Of a DNA stretch of 64,000 nucleotides, positions 33,820 through 42,022 are shown in pieces. Position 1 is the stretch's first letter. Every line of letters starts with the position of its first letter. Where the stretch lies: contig JAILGF010000071.1 in NCBI GenBank assembly GCA_024696945.1, positions 124,001-188,000 of the forward strand, read 5' to 3'. This stretch comes from Lachnospiraceae bacterium. Its GTDB lineage: Bacteria; Bacillota; Clostridia; Lachnospirales; Lachnospiraceae. The notes beneath the pieces were generated by a model, which made no database searches, was not told the DNA's origin, and worked only from the letters and a program-made list of their open reading frames with translations. The position numbers and the translations under genes are program-made.

Positions 33820-33880
33820 TGTCATTCTGAACCACATCACAGTTTGCGAAGCAAAATGTGATGTAAAGCGAAGAATCTTA
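33820..33880 (+). repeat. Dispersed short repeat, long variant with internal hairpin
   Basis: Starts TGTCATTCTGA and ends AAGCGAAGAATCTTA, the ends of the repeat seen at 49291-49320 and 62783-62811. Here the middle contains a near-perfect 14-bp hairpin: ACATCACAGTTTGC, loop GAA, GCAAAATGTGATGT with one mismatch. Intergenic. Confidence 0.7.
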
Positions 33881-33899
33881 TGAACGATTAGGAGAGACT

Positions 33900-35198
33900 A
33901 TGAGTATCAAACTTTCTGGCGGAATTATCCTTGCAACAGGAGAAAACGGTGAATTTCAGGTCCTTGAGGGGAGCTGTATTGTTGTTAATGGGAAATATAT
34001 AGAATATATCGGTCCGGAGAACGAGGCTCCGGCTGCGGACGAGGTTAAGGACATGAAGGGAAGGATCCTCATGCCCGGTATTGTAAATTCACACTGCCAC
34101 GGTCCGATGACACTGCTCAGAGGCATAGGCGGAGGGCTTGCTCTTCAGGAATGGCTGACCACCGCTATATTTCCTATTGAGGATAAGCTTATTCCGGAGG
34201 ATGTCAGAATCGGCGAGGTCTGGGCTGTTATGGAAATGCTTGCAAGCGGCGTTACCTGTGTTTCGGAAATGTATGATTTCCCGGAACAGATGTGGCAGGT
34301 TCTTAAGGAAACAGGTATTAAAGGAAATGTTTCAAGAGTAGGACTTTCTTTTTCGGATACGGAGGAGATTCCTGCGGGAAGATTTAAGGAATGCGTTGAT
34401 TTTGCAGAGAATTTCAAGGATGAGGACGACAGAGTGCTTTCGGAATTCTGTCTTCACTCGGAATATCTTACAAAAGAGCCTTTTGTTAAGAGGATCGCAG
34501 AGGCCAATAAAAGCCTTCATAAGACTATGAACATACATGTTTCGGAAACAAAGCTGGAGCATGAGGAGTGCAAGGCAAGGCATAACGGGCTTACCCCCGT
34601 ACAGTATCTTGAAAAATGCGGTATTCTTGATGAAAGAACCTACGGTGCCCATTGTGTCTGGGTTGAAAAAGAAGACCTGGATATCATGAAAGATAAGAAA
34701 TTCTCGGTAGCCTTTAATCCTTCAAGCAATTGCAAGCTTGCTTCGGGTTTTGCACCTATAAACGATATGCTTGCAAAGGGTATCAATGTAGGAATTGGAA
34801 CAGACGGAACGGCAAGCAATGATAACCTGAACATGTTTGAAGAATTACATCTGGGTTCACTGCTGATAAAGAATTCAGCCAAGGATGCCACGGTGCTTAA
34901 TGCCGAAACCGTTCTTAAAATGGCCACGGTTAACGGAGCGAAGGCTTTGGGAAGAAATGATACGGGAGAGCTTAAGGTCGGCAAGCGTGCCGATATAATA
35001 GCCGTTTCCATGGATAAGCCGCATATGTATCCGGCTTTTGATATCATGAATCTTCTTGTATATTCCGCTCAGGGTTCGGACGTTGTTATGACAATGGTTG
35101 ACGGGAATATACTTTATGAGAACGGTATCTACATGACCATCGATGCCGAAAAAGCAAAAGCCGATATGAAGTCGAGCGTTTTAAGGCTTTATAAATGA
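33900..35198 (+). CDS. Amidohydrolase of the MTA/SAH deaminase (chlorohydrolase) family
   Basis: 432 residues. Metal-dependent TIM-barrel deaminase: MPGIVNSHCHGPM gives the HxH pair (His65, His67); IHVSET supplies the third His; ERTYGAHCVW the fourth; and GTDGTASNDNLNMFEEL the metal Asp. The overall pattern fits 5-methylthioadenosine/S-adenosylhomocysteine deaminase or related guanine-type deaminases. Exact purine or thio-purine substrate is not certain. ATG 33900 has AGGAGAG upstream. It ends 7 bases before the region leading into a cobalamin riboswitch; a link between adenosylcobalamin- or SAM-dependent metabolism and this gene is only suggestive. Confidence 0.85.
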   Translation: MSIKLSGGIILATGENGEFQVLEGSCIVVNGKYIEYIGPENEAPAADEVKDMKGRILMPGIVNSHCHGPMTLLRGIGGGLALQEWLTTAIFPIEDKLIPEDVRIGEVWAVMEMLASGVTCVSEMYDFPEQMWQVLKETGIKGNVSRVGLSFSDTEEIPAGRFKECVDFAENFKDEDDRVLSEFCLHSEYLTKEPFVKRIAEANKSLHKTMNIHVSETKLEHEECKARHNGLTPVQYLEKCGILDERTYGAHCVWVEKEDLDIMKDKKFSVAFNPSSNCKLASGFAPINDMLAKGINVGIGTDGTASNDNLNMFEELHLGSLLIKNSAKDATVLNAETVLKMATVNGAKALGRNDTGELKVGKRADIIAVSMDKPHMYPAFDIMNLLVYSAQGSDVVMTMVDGNILYENGIYMTIDAEKAKADMKSSVLRLYK

Positions 35199-35204
35199 TT
35201 AAAA

Positions 35205-35425
35205 GCAGTAGCGGAGTAAGGAATCAGGTGTGATGCCTGAGCGGGCCCGCCGCCGTATATAAACAATATATTGCACTTCATGTGTGATATGCCGGATCAA
35301 GCGGGAGGGAAAAGCTGCCGCAAGCTTACCCTTTAAAAAATACCATTGAAGCCTTGGCTTTGAGAAGGTGCGCAAGATCCGTATGTTTATGAGCCGGAAG
35401 ACTTAGCCGTGTTTTCTGTAGACCG
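35205..35425 (+). promoter_or_regulatory. Cobalamin riboswitch
   Basis: This 352-base gap (35199-35550) contains the conserved B12-box pattern: GTAAGGAATCAGGTGTGATG (35216-35235) then CCTGAGCGGGCCCGCCGCCGTAT (35236-35258), matching the core GGGAA-GGTG-AATCC-GCGGNCCCGCCACTGT layout; the peripheral stem region follows; and the closing AGCCGGAAGACTTAGCC (35392-35408) matches the AGYCAGGAGACCTGCC end. Downstream 35506-35521 has a CGGTTC-TTAT-GAACCG hairpin close to the GATCGGAGG ribosome site of the next gene, a possible expression platform. It controls the DUF4430 secreted protein, and should switch it off when cobalamin is plentiful. Boundaries are approximate. Confidence 0.88.
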
Positions 35426-35550
35426 TATGGTCGTCTGCGAGCACCGGATTTTGTATGAAAAACCGATTGTAAGTTTTCTTGAATACAGGAAGCTGTTTTT
35501 ATATACGGTTCTTATGAACCGAAAATATTTTTCTGATCGGAGGATAAGAT

Positions 35551-36450
35551 ATGAAAATAAGATTATCGAAATTTCTTTCCATGATCCTGATTGCGGCCTT
35601 GATCATGACAGGTTTTACCGGATTTTCCGGTAGTGTAAGGGTATCGGCAGCTGAGGAGATTAAGGTTTATGTAACAATCTCCGACAAAGGAACGCTTGTC
35701 TTAAAGCAGAAGACCGTTGAGGTTTCTGATGTGGATGGTGATGGTGCTCTTACAATCGCTGATGCACTTACTTGTGCACATGAGAAGTATTATGATGGTG
35801 ACAGTACTGCAGCAGGCTTTGCCTACAGTGAAAAGGAAGGCTATGATGGTTATTCCATTGACGTGCTCTGGGGTGATGACAGTGGAGCATTCATGTACTA
35901 TTTAAATGACGGTATGGCATGGAGCCTTGCAGATCCCATTAATGATGGCGATTACATTAACGCGTTTGTATTTCAGGATCAAGCATACTGGTCGGATGCC
36001 TATACTTTTTTCAACTCACATAAGATCGGTGTAAAGAACGGTGGTTCCAAGAAGGTAACACTTTCATACTATACCTATGATGAGAATTGGAATATTATTC
36101 CCACACCTCTTGCAAATGCAAAGATCATCATCAATGAAAAAGAGACTGAATATGTTACTAACAAGAAGGGTAAGGTAACTCTTAAGTTTGATAAGGCTGG
36201 CAGTTATTTTATCAGTGCAGTTAGCGATGACGTGACCATAGTTCCTCCTTCGTGCCTTATATTTGTACAGCCCAAGAAGGGTGACACTATAGAGGTTAAG
36301 AATGTAAACTATACTGTAACCAAGCTTGGCAAGGTTTCTACCGGCAAGAAGGGAAAGGTTACATTCTCTAAAGCAGCAAACGAAGGTAAAGAGGCTCCTA
36401 AGACTGTTGAATTTGCAGGGGTTACTTACAAGGTTAAGGTTGTTGATTGA
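35551..36450 (+). CDS. Secreted DUF4430 (transcobalamin-like) protein with EF-hand insert
   Basis: 299 residues. Signal peptide about 1-33 (ending VSA-A). Residues about 37-155 form a DUF4430 domain, the fold of the C-terminal beta domain of animal transcobalamin and intrinsic factor: MYYLNDGMAWSLADPINDGDYINAFVF is its signature. Inserted in it is a calcium-binding loop of dockerin/EF type with Asp60, Asp62, Asp64 and Asp71. A second beta-rich domain (about 160-255, with ITNKKGKVTLKF-like segment) is followed by a repeat-like tail rich in Lys. No anchor motif is seen. The riboswitch upstream makes binding of cobalamin or another corrinoid the best inference. Ends 19 bases before the DUF3842 gene. 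Confidence 0.85.
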   Translation: MKIRLSKFLSMILIAALIMTGFTGFSGSVRVSAAEEIKVYVTISDKGTLVLKQKTVEVSDVDGDGALTIADALTCAHEKYYDGDSTAAGFAYSEKEGYDGYSIDVLWGDDSGAFMYYLNDGMAWSLADPINDGDYINAFVFQDQAYWSDAYTFFNSHKIGVKNGGSKKVTLSYYTYDENWNIIPTPLANAKIIINEKETEYVTNKKGKVTLKFDKAGSYFISAVSDDVTIVPPSCLIFVQPKKGDTIEVKNVNYTVTKLGKVSTGKKGKVTFSKAANEGKEAPKTVEFAGVTYKVKVVD

Positions 36451-36469
36451 TAATTAAAGGTAATTTTTA

Positions 36470-36880
36470 ATGGATATTTTGGTTATGGACGCCCAAGGAG
36501 GCGGTCTGGGAAAACAGTTGATCACAAAGATAAAGAATGAATACCCGGATGTACATATTCTGGCTGTGGGTACGAATACCATTGCTACATCGGCCATGAT
36601 AAAGGCCGGAGCCGATGAGGCCGCAACCGGTGAAAATTCGGTGGTGGTTGCCTCAAAACAGGCTGATATTATCATCGGCCCGATAGGAATAGTCGTGGCC
36701 GATTCAATGCTTGGCGAGATTACACCTACTATGGCAAGAGCCGTAGCACAGTCCGGTGCTAAGAGAATACTCATACCGTTTAACAGCTGTCAAAATTATA
36801 TTGCTGGTGTCGGGGACCTTAATACCGGCAGGTTGGTTGAAGATGCTGTAGCTTATCTAAAAAAACTTCTTGACAATTAA
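36470..36880 (+). CDS. DUF3842 family protein
   Basis: 136 residues, cytoplasmic. Opens VMDAQGGGLGKQL, a Gly-rich nucleotide-binding-like loop, then VGTNTIATSAMIKAGAD and IGPIGIVVADSMLGEITP, the conserved centre of DUF3842. Function is unknown for the family, which is common in Clostridia. The 19-base gap suggests it is cotranscribed with the riboswitch-controlled gene upstream, but its weak ribosome site (AAAGGTAA) should be noted. The -35 box of the next promoter overlaps its stop codon region. Confidence 0.85.
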   Translation: MDILVMDAQGGGLGKQLITKIKNEYPDVHILAVGTNTIATSAMIKAGADEAATGENSVVVASKQADIIIGPIGIVVADSMLGEITPTMARAVAQSGAKRILIPFNSCQNYIAGVGDLNTGRLVEDAVAYLKKLLDN

Positions 36881-36898
36881 CTTGCAATCTGTGATAAT
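36870..36898 (+). promoter_or_regulatory. Sigma-A promoter for the binding-lipoprotein gene
   Basis: TTGACA (36870-36875), 17-base spacer, GATAAT (36893-36898), overlapping the end of the DUF3842 gene. Predicts a leader of about 190 bases before the ATG at 37096. Confidence 0.75.
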
Positions 36899-36904
36899 TT
36901 ACTA

Positions 36905-37064
36905 AGTGCAGATTTTGTGGATTGTCGGCAGAAGCAGGCATTATAAATACAGAAGTATTTGGTTTTGCAAAATATTGCATTATGATTATTATGGCCTGTG
37001 AAAAAATATGTATACCATGAAGGTATATCCTTTCGTATAAACGAGAGGGTATACCTTATTTTTT
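36905..37064 (+). promoter_or_regulatory. Structured leader ending in a terminator, candidate attenuator/riboswitch
   Basis: In the leader, GCAGGC (36934-36939) can pair with GCCTGT (36993-36998), enclosing AAATAC-AGAA-GTATTT (36945-36960) and TGCAA-AATA-TTGCA (36967-36980), a three-way junction. It is followed by a 16-bp hairpin AAGGTATATCCTTTCG/CGAGAGGGTATACCTT (37019-37056) and seven T (37058-37064), only 32 bases before the start codon. A terminator placed just before a ribosome site is typical of attenuation. It does not match the riboswitch classes I know. Confidence 0.55.
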
Positions 37065-37095
37065 TGAAACACAGGATTTAACAAGGGAGGAAACA

Positions 37096-38409
37096 ATGAA
37101 AAAAACGATCAGAAAAATTATGGCATTGAGCCTTGTCCTAATACTTACGTTGGGACTTTGTGCATGTAGTAGTACTCAAGAGCCAAAAAACAACGAAACA
37201 AATGTAACAACACAGGTTACTCAGGAGCCTGCAAAGGAAAAAGAGACAACACCGGTGGTTACAGAGGAGACAAAGCCCACAGAGGAAATCCAACCTACCG
37301 AGGAAGCAGCAGAAACAACACCGGAAGTGACAGCAGAGCCTGTAGGACCGAAGGAAGTTGAGATTACCGATATGATAGGAAGAACGGTAACTGTTGTACC
37401 GGGAAGCTACACAAGAGTAGTATGCATAGGTGCCGGAGCGCTTCGTATGTATTGCTATATAGGTGATGCAAACCTTCTTTGCGGAGTTGAGGATATTGAC
37501 AACGAGACACTTGAGGAAAGACCTAAGATGTTTGACGCAACACCCCGTCCTTATGTCCTGGCATACGGCGACATCTTCAGCAAGCTTCCTTCTTGCGGTG
37601 TAGGCGGACCTAACGCACAGGCAGCGGAAGCAGAGAAAATACTTTCCTGCAATCCTGACATAGTTATTTCTGAATATGAAGATGTTGAAAAGGAAGATGC
37701 TCTTCAGGATCAGCTTGGAGTACCGGTTATCACAATGAAGGTCGGCCCCGGAGGAGTATTTGACAATAACTTCAAGGGTTCTATGAGACTTTTGGGCACC
37801 ACATTCGGTGAAGAAGCTAAGGCAGAGGCACTTGTAAGCTTTGTGGAATCGGAGCAGGCCGAAATTATCTCGAGGACTGCAAATATTCCTGAAGAAGAGA
37901 AGCCTAACGTTTATATCTGCGGTCTCGGAAACTGGGGAACCACAAATCATCTTATGACAGCTCAGAATTATAACGTATTCAATATTGCAAACGTTAAAAA
38001 CGTTGTTAACGATCTTGAGAAGGATGGAATTCAGGCAATAGAAGAGGAAAAGTTTGTTTCGCTCGGAGATTCCATGGACATCATAATAATTGATGCCGCT
38101 GCATTAAAGAACATCAAACCTTTATATGCCGAAAATCCTCAGATGTTTGACGTATGCAAGGCATGGAATGAAGGAAATGTATATCTGGAGATGCCTTACA
38201 ACGCATATTATACAAACTTTGAGCTGGCACTTGCCAACACTTGGTTCATAGCAAAATCAGTATATCCCGATGCATTTGCAGATGTAGATATTACAGCAAA
38301 GACCAATGAAATCACCAAACAGTTCCTTGGTAAAGATCTTGCAGCTGAGATTTTCTCAAAGCCTACCAGTCTTGGCGGATATCAGAAGATAGATACGTCA
38401 GCTTTCTAG
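37096..38409 (+). CDS. ABC-type substrate-binding lipoprotein (metal-chelate/corrinoid class)
   Basis: 437 residues. Lipobox LGLCACSS (Cys about 24), a Thr/Glu/Pro-rich spacer to about 88, then a helical-backbone (Peripla_BP_2, FecB/BtuF-like) domain starting VEITDMIGRTVTVVPGSYTRVVCIG, with the VGGPNAQAAEAEKILSCNPDIVI linker typical of the class. It binds iron-siderophore, haem, cobalamin or another metal complex outside the membrane. No FecCD-type permease or ATPase is next to it, so it is an orphan here. AAGGGAGG ribosome site. The neighbouring cobalamin riboswitch makes a corrinoid ligand possible, but its own leader is not a cobalamin element. Confidence 0.85.
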   Translation: MKKTIRKIMALSLVLILTLGLCACSSTQEPKNNETNVTTQVTQEPAKEKETTPVVTEETKPTEEIQPTEEAAETTPEVTAEPVGPKEVEITDMIGRTVTVVPGSYTRVVCIGAGALRMYCYIGDANLLCGVEDIDNETLEERPKMFDATPRPYVLAYGDIFSKLPSCGVGGPNAQAAEAEKILSCNPDIVISEYEDVEKEDALQDQLGVPVITMKVGPGGVFDNNFKGSMRLLGTTFGEEAKAEALVSFVESEQAEIISRTANIPEEEKPNVYICGLGNWGTTNHLMTAQNYNVFNIANVKNVVNDLEKDGIQAIEEEKFVSLGDSMDIIIIDAAALKNIKPLYAENPQMFDVCKAWNEGNVYLEMPYNAYYTNFELALANTWFIAKSVYPDAFADVDITAKTNEITKQFLGKDLAAEIFSKPTSLGGYQKIDTSAF

Positions 38410-38432
38410 AAATTTTACAAACAGCCGGCATA

Positions 38433-38462
38433 CGAGCAGGTAATACCTGCTCGCTTTTTTTA
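38433..38462 (+). terminator. Terminator of the binding-lipoprotein gene
   Basis: CGAGCAGGT (38433-38441), loop AAT, ACCTGCTCG (38445-38453), then C and a T run. Confidence 0.9.
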
Positions 38463-38519
38463 TACAAGAGAAAAAAAAAACATATTCGGCATAAATTTAT
38501 CGAAAAAATATAAAGAATA

Positions 38520-38548
38520 GTGACAAATCAAGCAGTTTGTGATACAAT
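38520..38548 (+). promoter_or_regulatory. Sigma-A promoter of the nhaC-DUF4430-ECF operon
   Basis: GTGACA (38520-38525), 17-base spacer, TACAAT (38543-38548), about 55 bases before the ATG at 38605. The leader is short and holds no riboswitch. Confidence 0.65.
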
Positions 38549-38604
38549 ATTCAATGTTTTAGTTTGCATATTTACCAAAAACACAGTAGATGCAGGAGGT
38601 TAAA

Positions 38605-40254
38605 ATGAAAAAATATTCACTACTTATCGCAGTAGCTATACTTGTGGTTGCGATAGCTGTAATAGCCATTGTGAATGGAACAGCCGGTGAAGACTTCACC
38701 TTTGTAGGAAGATGGTGGTCATTACTGCCGCCGCTTGTCGCTATTGTTCTTGCTTTGATCACAAAGGAAGCATATTCATCACTTTTTGTTGGTATATTCC
38801 TTGGCGGGTTCATGGTATCGGGCTGCTCGCTGCTTGAAACATTTGATACCATTACTACAACCGGTGTTACATCAGCTATAGCAGATACCTCAGGAGTTCT
38901 TTTCTTCCTTGTTATCCTTGGAATTATTGTGGCTCTAATAAACCAATCCGGTGCATCACGTGCATTTGGTGAATGGGCAAAGAAGCATATTAAAACAAAG
39001 GCCGGAGCACTTTTTGCAACATTTGTGCTTGGTGTTCTTATTTTCATAGACGACTATTTCAACTGCCTTACTGTTGGTTCGGTTATGTCACCCGTTACCG
39101 ACAGCAAGAAGATTTCAAGAGTAAAGCTTGCTTACATCATCGATGCTACAGCAGCTCCCGTTTGCATGATAGCTCCCGTATCCTCATGGGCCGCTGCGGT
39201 ATCAAGTTGTGTGGAGAGCGAAACTTATTCGGGTATTGAACTTTTTGTTAGAGCAATTCCCTACAACTTCTATTCAATATTCACATTCGTATTTATTATA
39301 ACTCTGATCATCCTTGGCATTGATTATGGTAAGATGAGCGGTTTTGAGATAAAGGCTGAAAAGGATGGTGACTTAAGCGTACTCACAGTTGCTCTGAACG
39401 ATGAAAAAGAGGAAGTAAGAGTAAAAGAATACGGCCCCGCAAATCCTGCAAAGGGAAGAATCTACGATCTTATAATACCGATCGTACTTCTTATAATCTT
39501 GTCGATCTGGGGACTCTTGAGAGTCGGTTTCCAGGCAATAGAAGAGGGTTCGTTTGTTAAAGCCTTTTCAGAGACCGATGCAACCGTTGGACTTCCCCTC
39601 GGCGGTATTGTTGCACTTATAATAATTAGTATATATCTTATCATACGTAAGGTTGTTTCCTTTGAGGACGCAATGAAGTGTGTTCCGAAGGGCTTCATGG
39701 CCATGGTTCCCGCAATAACCATTTTGGTACTGGCAACGGCATTAAAGAACCTGACAGGTGAACTTGATGCTAAAACATTCGTAGAAGAAGTAATGGCAGA
39801 TGCGGCAGGACTTCAGTGGGCACTTCCCGCATTCGTATTTGTCATTGCCTGTGTCATTGCATTTGCAACCGGTACTTCATGGGGAACCTTTGGTATCCTT
39901 ATCCCCATTGTATCTGCTGTATTCCCTGAGAGCAGCTCATTGTTCTTCGTTGGTATTTCGGCATGTCTTGCAGGTGCTGTTTGCGGCGATCATTGCTCAC
40001 CTATTTCGGATACAACCATCATGTCATCCGCAGGTGCTCACTGCGATCATATTTCACACGTTGAGACACAGCTTCCGTATGCTATATCCGTTGCCGTTAT
40101 TTCATTTATCAGTTATCTATTGGCCGGAATTTTTGACGGAATGGGCGTTACCTTCCTTTCAATACCGATAGGTGTAATTCTTACGATCGGATTCCTATTC
40201 GTTATGAAGAAAATTGTTAAGACGGATAAAACAATGAAGGGTTTTAAAGCATAA
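38605..40254 (+). CDS. NhaC-family Na+/H+ antiporter-like transporter
   Basis: 549 residues from ATG 38605 with an AGGAGG site; an ATG 15 bases upstream overlaps that site. About 12 membrane helices. Landmarks of the NhaC superfamily: LLPPLVAIVLALITKEAYSSLFVGIFLGG, the IFIDDYFNCLTVGSVMSP helix with paired Asp, and FATGTSWGTFGILIPIV followed by GAVCGDHCSPISDTTIMSS. The family exchanges Na+ or H+, or carries organic acids and amines. The barrel-DUF4430 gene begins 8 bases after its stop, so it is the first gene of the apparent corrinoid-uptake operon. Whether it has a role in uptake or is a bystander is unknown. Confidence 0.9.
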   Translation: MKKYSLLIAVAILVVAIAVIAIVNGTAGEDFTFVGRWWSLLPPLVAIVLALITKEAYSSLFVGIFLGGFMVSGCSLLETFDTITTTGVTSAIADTSGVLFFLVILGIIVALINQSGASRAFGEWAKKHIKTKAGALFATFVLGVLIFIDDYFNCLTVGSVMSPVTDSKKISRVKLAYIIDATAAPVCMIAPVSSWAAAVSSCVESETYSGIELFVRAIPYNFYSIFTFVFIITLIILGIDYGKMSGFEIKAEKDGDLSVLTVALNDEKEEVRVKEYGPANPAKGRIYDLIIPIVLLIILSIWGLLRVGFQAIEEGSFVKAFSETDATVGLPLGGIVALIIISIYLIIRKVVSFEDAMKCVPKGFMAMVPAITILVLATALKNLTGELDAKTFVEEVMADAAGLQWALPAFVFVIACVIAFATGTSWGTFGILIPIVSAVFPESSSLFFVGISACLAGAVCGDHCSPISDTTIMSSAGAHCDHISHVETQLPYAISVAVISFISYLLAGIFDGMGVTFLSIPIGVILTIGFLFVMKKIVKTDKTMKGFKA

Positions 40255-40262
40255 GGTATTTT

Positions 40263-41996
40263 ATGGAAAAGAAAAAAATGCCGGCGAATGTACGGACATA
40301 CATTTTATTGGCCGTTCTCTTTTTGATCCTGTGTTTACCCGCAGACATACGTGTTAAAGCGGGAACGGATGGAAAAGCAAAGGCAAAGGAAATTTTTGAC
40401 GGTATTGTATCATACAATATCGCCGGTCCGGAAACCTCGGATATTCAGGAGTTCATAGATAAGGACCTGATTGGAAAAGTAGGCGGTACTGCTGAATGGT
40501 ATGTTCTTGGACTTTCGCAATACGGTAATTATGATTTTACAAAATACCGCACCGCCTTGGAGGATTATTTAAGCTCCAGGGAAGTTAAGGGCGCTTCCGC
40601 AAAATTAAAATTTGCACTGCTCTTAGCTTATGTAGATGCAGATGACAGTTTTTGGGAAAATGTGCTTTATGATGATTCCATCGGAAGTCAGGGAATCATG
40701 AGCTACGTTTTCGGGCTGCACATTATAAATAACGGATATAAAGGAAATATATCCGGATCGGATATATTTGACACATTAAAGGCATTAAGGCATGAAGACG
40801 GAGGTTGGTCCGTTACCGGAAATTTCGGGGATGTTGACGTTACTGCCATGGTCCTTCAGGCTTTGGCTCCGGGCTATTTAAACAATAATCTGTACGAACT
40901 GTCGGAAGGACAAAAGGAAGATCTTAAAGACCTGGTACAGGGCGGAGTTGATTTCCTTTCCGCCAGACAGCAGGAGGACGGGGATTTCGCAAGCTTCGGG
41001 GTACGCAATGCCGAGAGCACCGCACAGGTTATAACCGCGTTATCTGCACTTGGGATTGACTGTGCACAGGATGAACGTTTCATAAAGAACGGTAATTCGC
41101 CGATAGACGGACTATTGATGTTCAGGCTTAAGGACGGGAGCTTCTCTCATAAGGCAGAAGACGTTTCAAGTCCTTCGGCAACCGTTCAGACCTTTTACTC
41201 AATGGTAGCGTATCTTAGAATGTGTGAGGGTCAGACCCCACTCTATGTACGTGACAAAAATGAGAAGAAACTGGCCGAGATTTTGAATGACTCGGAAACT
41301 GAACCGAGTACTGTAGATACGAGTGAAAAAGACGTAACTACGGTGACAGAGTCAACCGCAAGCCAGACCGAAACAAACGCAAACCCGACAGAGTCAGCCA
41401 CAAGTCCGAACGGAGATAAATCAGGTTATAAGCCTTTTGCGATGCTAATAATAACCGGAGTATGCCTTGTCGTATGTTTTGTGCTTTTACTTTTAAAAAA
41501 GCATTGGAAAAATTTCCTGTTTGTTGGAATCGTAGGAATTGTCGGAATACTGATAGTCATTTTTACCGATTTCAGCAGTCCGGAAAATTATTACGGAACA
41601 CAAACGGAAAAAAACAATGCTGTCGGAACGGTCACAATGTCGATCCGCTGTGATATACTGGAAGGAAAAGAAATAAATGAGCATATCCCGAAGGATTACT
41701 GTATTCTTGCCGATACGCAGTTCAATCTGGAAGACGGAGAAACCGCATATGATATCCTTCTCGAAGCTGCAAAGCAGTTCGGAATAAGCGTAGAACACGA
41801 GGGCAGCTCGGATATTATATATATTTCAGGTATAAATTACCTGTACGAGAATGATTACGGCGACCTGTCCGGTTGGGTATATAAAGTAAACGGAACACTG
41901 CCGTCAATCGGCTGCGGCGGCTATAAACTATCACCCGGAGACGTCATTGAGTGGTGCTACACCCTCGACCTCGGAAACGATGCTGTAATGGAATAA
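40263..41996 (+). CDS. Membrane-anchored alpha-barrel + DUF4430 protein, intrinsic factor-like
   Basis: 577 residues. A signal-like helix (about 10-31), then an alpha/alpha barrel of prenyltransferase/terpene-cyclase type repeats (about 37-335): LRHEDGGWSVTG, ARQQEDGDFASFG and FRLKDGSFSHK each begin a helix pair. A Ser/Thr/Glu-rich linker (about 340-385) leads to two membrane helices (about 393-412 and 418-435), and the last ~120 residues are a DUF4430 domain with the signature SGWVYKVNGTLPSIGCGGYKL and GDVIEWCYT. Barrel plus beta domain is the order in human intrinsic factor and transcobalamin, which clamp cobalamin between the two. With a hairpin of two helices, both domains would lie outside. 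It is directly upstream of an ECF transporter, so it probably captures cobalamin or another corrinoid at the surface and hands it over. Ligand is inference. Confidence 0.85.
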   Translation: MEKKKMPANVRTYILLAVLFLILCLPADIRVKAGTDGKAKAKEIFDGIVSYNIAGPETSDIQEFIDKDLIGKVGGTAEWYVLGLSQYGNYDFTKYRTALEDYLSSREVKGASAKLKFALLLAYVDADDSFWENVLYDDSIGSQGIMSYVFGLHIINNGYKGNISGSDIFDTLKALRHEDGGWSVTGNFGDVDVTAMVLQALAPGYLNNNLYELSEGQKEDLKDLVQGGVDFLSARQQEDGDFASFGVRNAESTAQVITALSALGIDCAQDERFIKNGNSPIDGLLMFRLKDGSFSHKAEDVSSPSATVQTFYSMVAYLRMCEGQTPLYVRDKNEKKLAEILNDSETEPSTVDTSEKDVTTVTESTASQTETNANPTESATSPNGDKSGYKPFAMLIITGVCLVVCFVLLLLKKHWKNFLFVGIVGIVGILIVIFTDFSSPENYYGTQTEKNNAVGTVTMSIRCDILEGKEINEHIPKDYCILADTQFNLEDGETAYDILLEAAKQFGISVEHEGSSDIIYISGINYLYENDYGDLSGWVYKVNGTLPSIGCGGYKLSPGDVIEWCYTLDLGNDAVME

Positions 41997-42022
41997 TAAG
42001 GAAAGGTTAGGAATTATAAAAA

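Noticed and set aside
35409-35633. 74-codon frame between the riboswitch and the DUF4430 gene
   Set aside because: It overlaps the riboswitch end and the true gene start in another frame and has no ribosome site or coding pattern.
36905-37018. Purine-type riboswitch, because of a three-way junction and a TATAAAT-like stretch
   Set aside because: The loops are only four bases and cannot form the kissing loops; the core bases of the purine class are absent.
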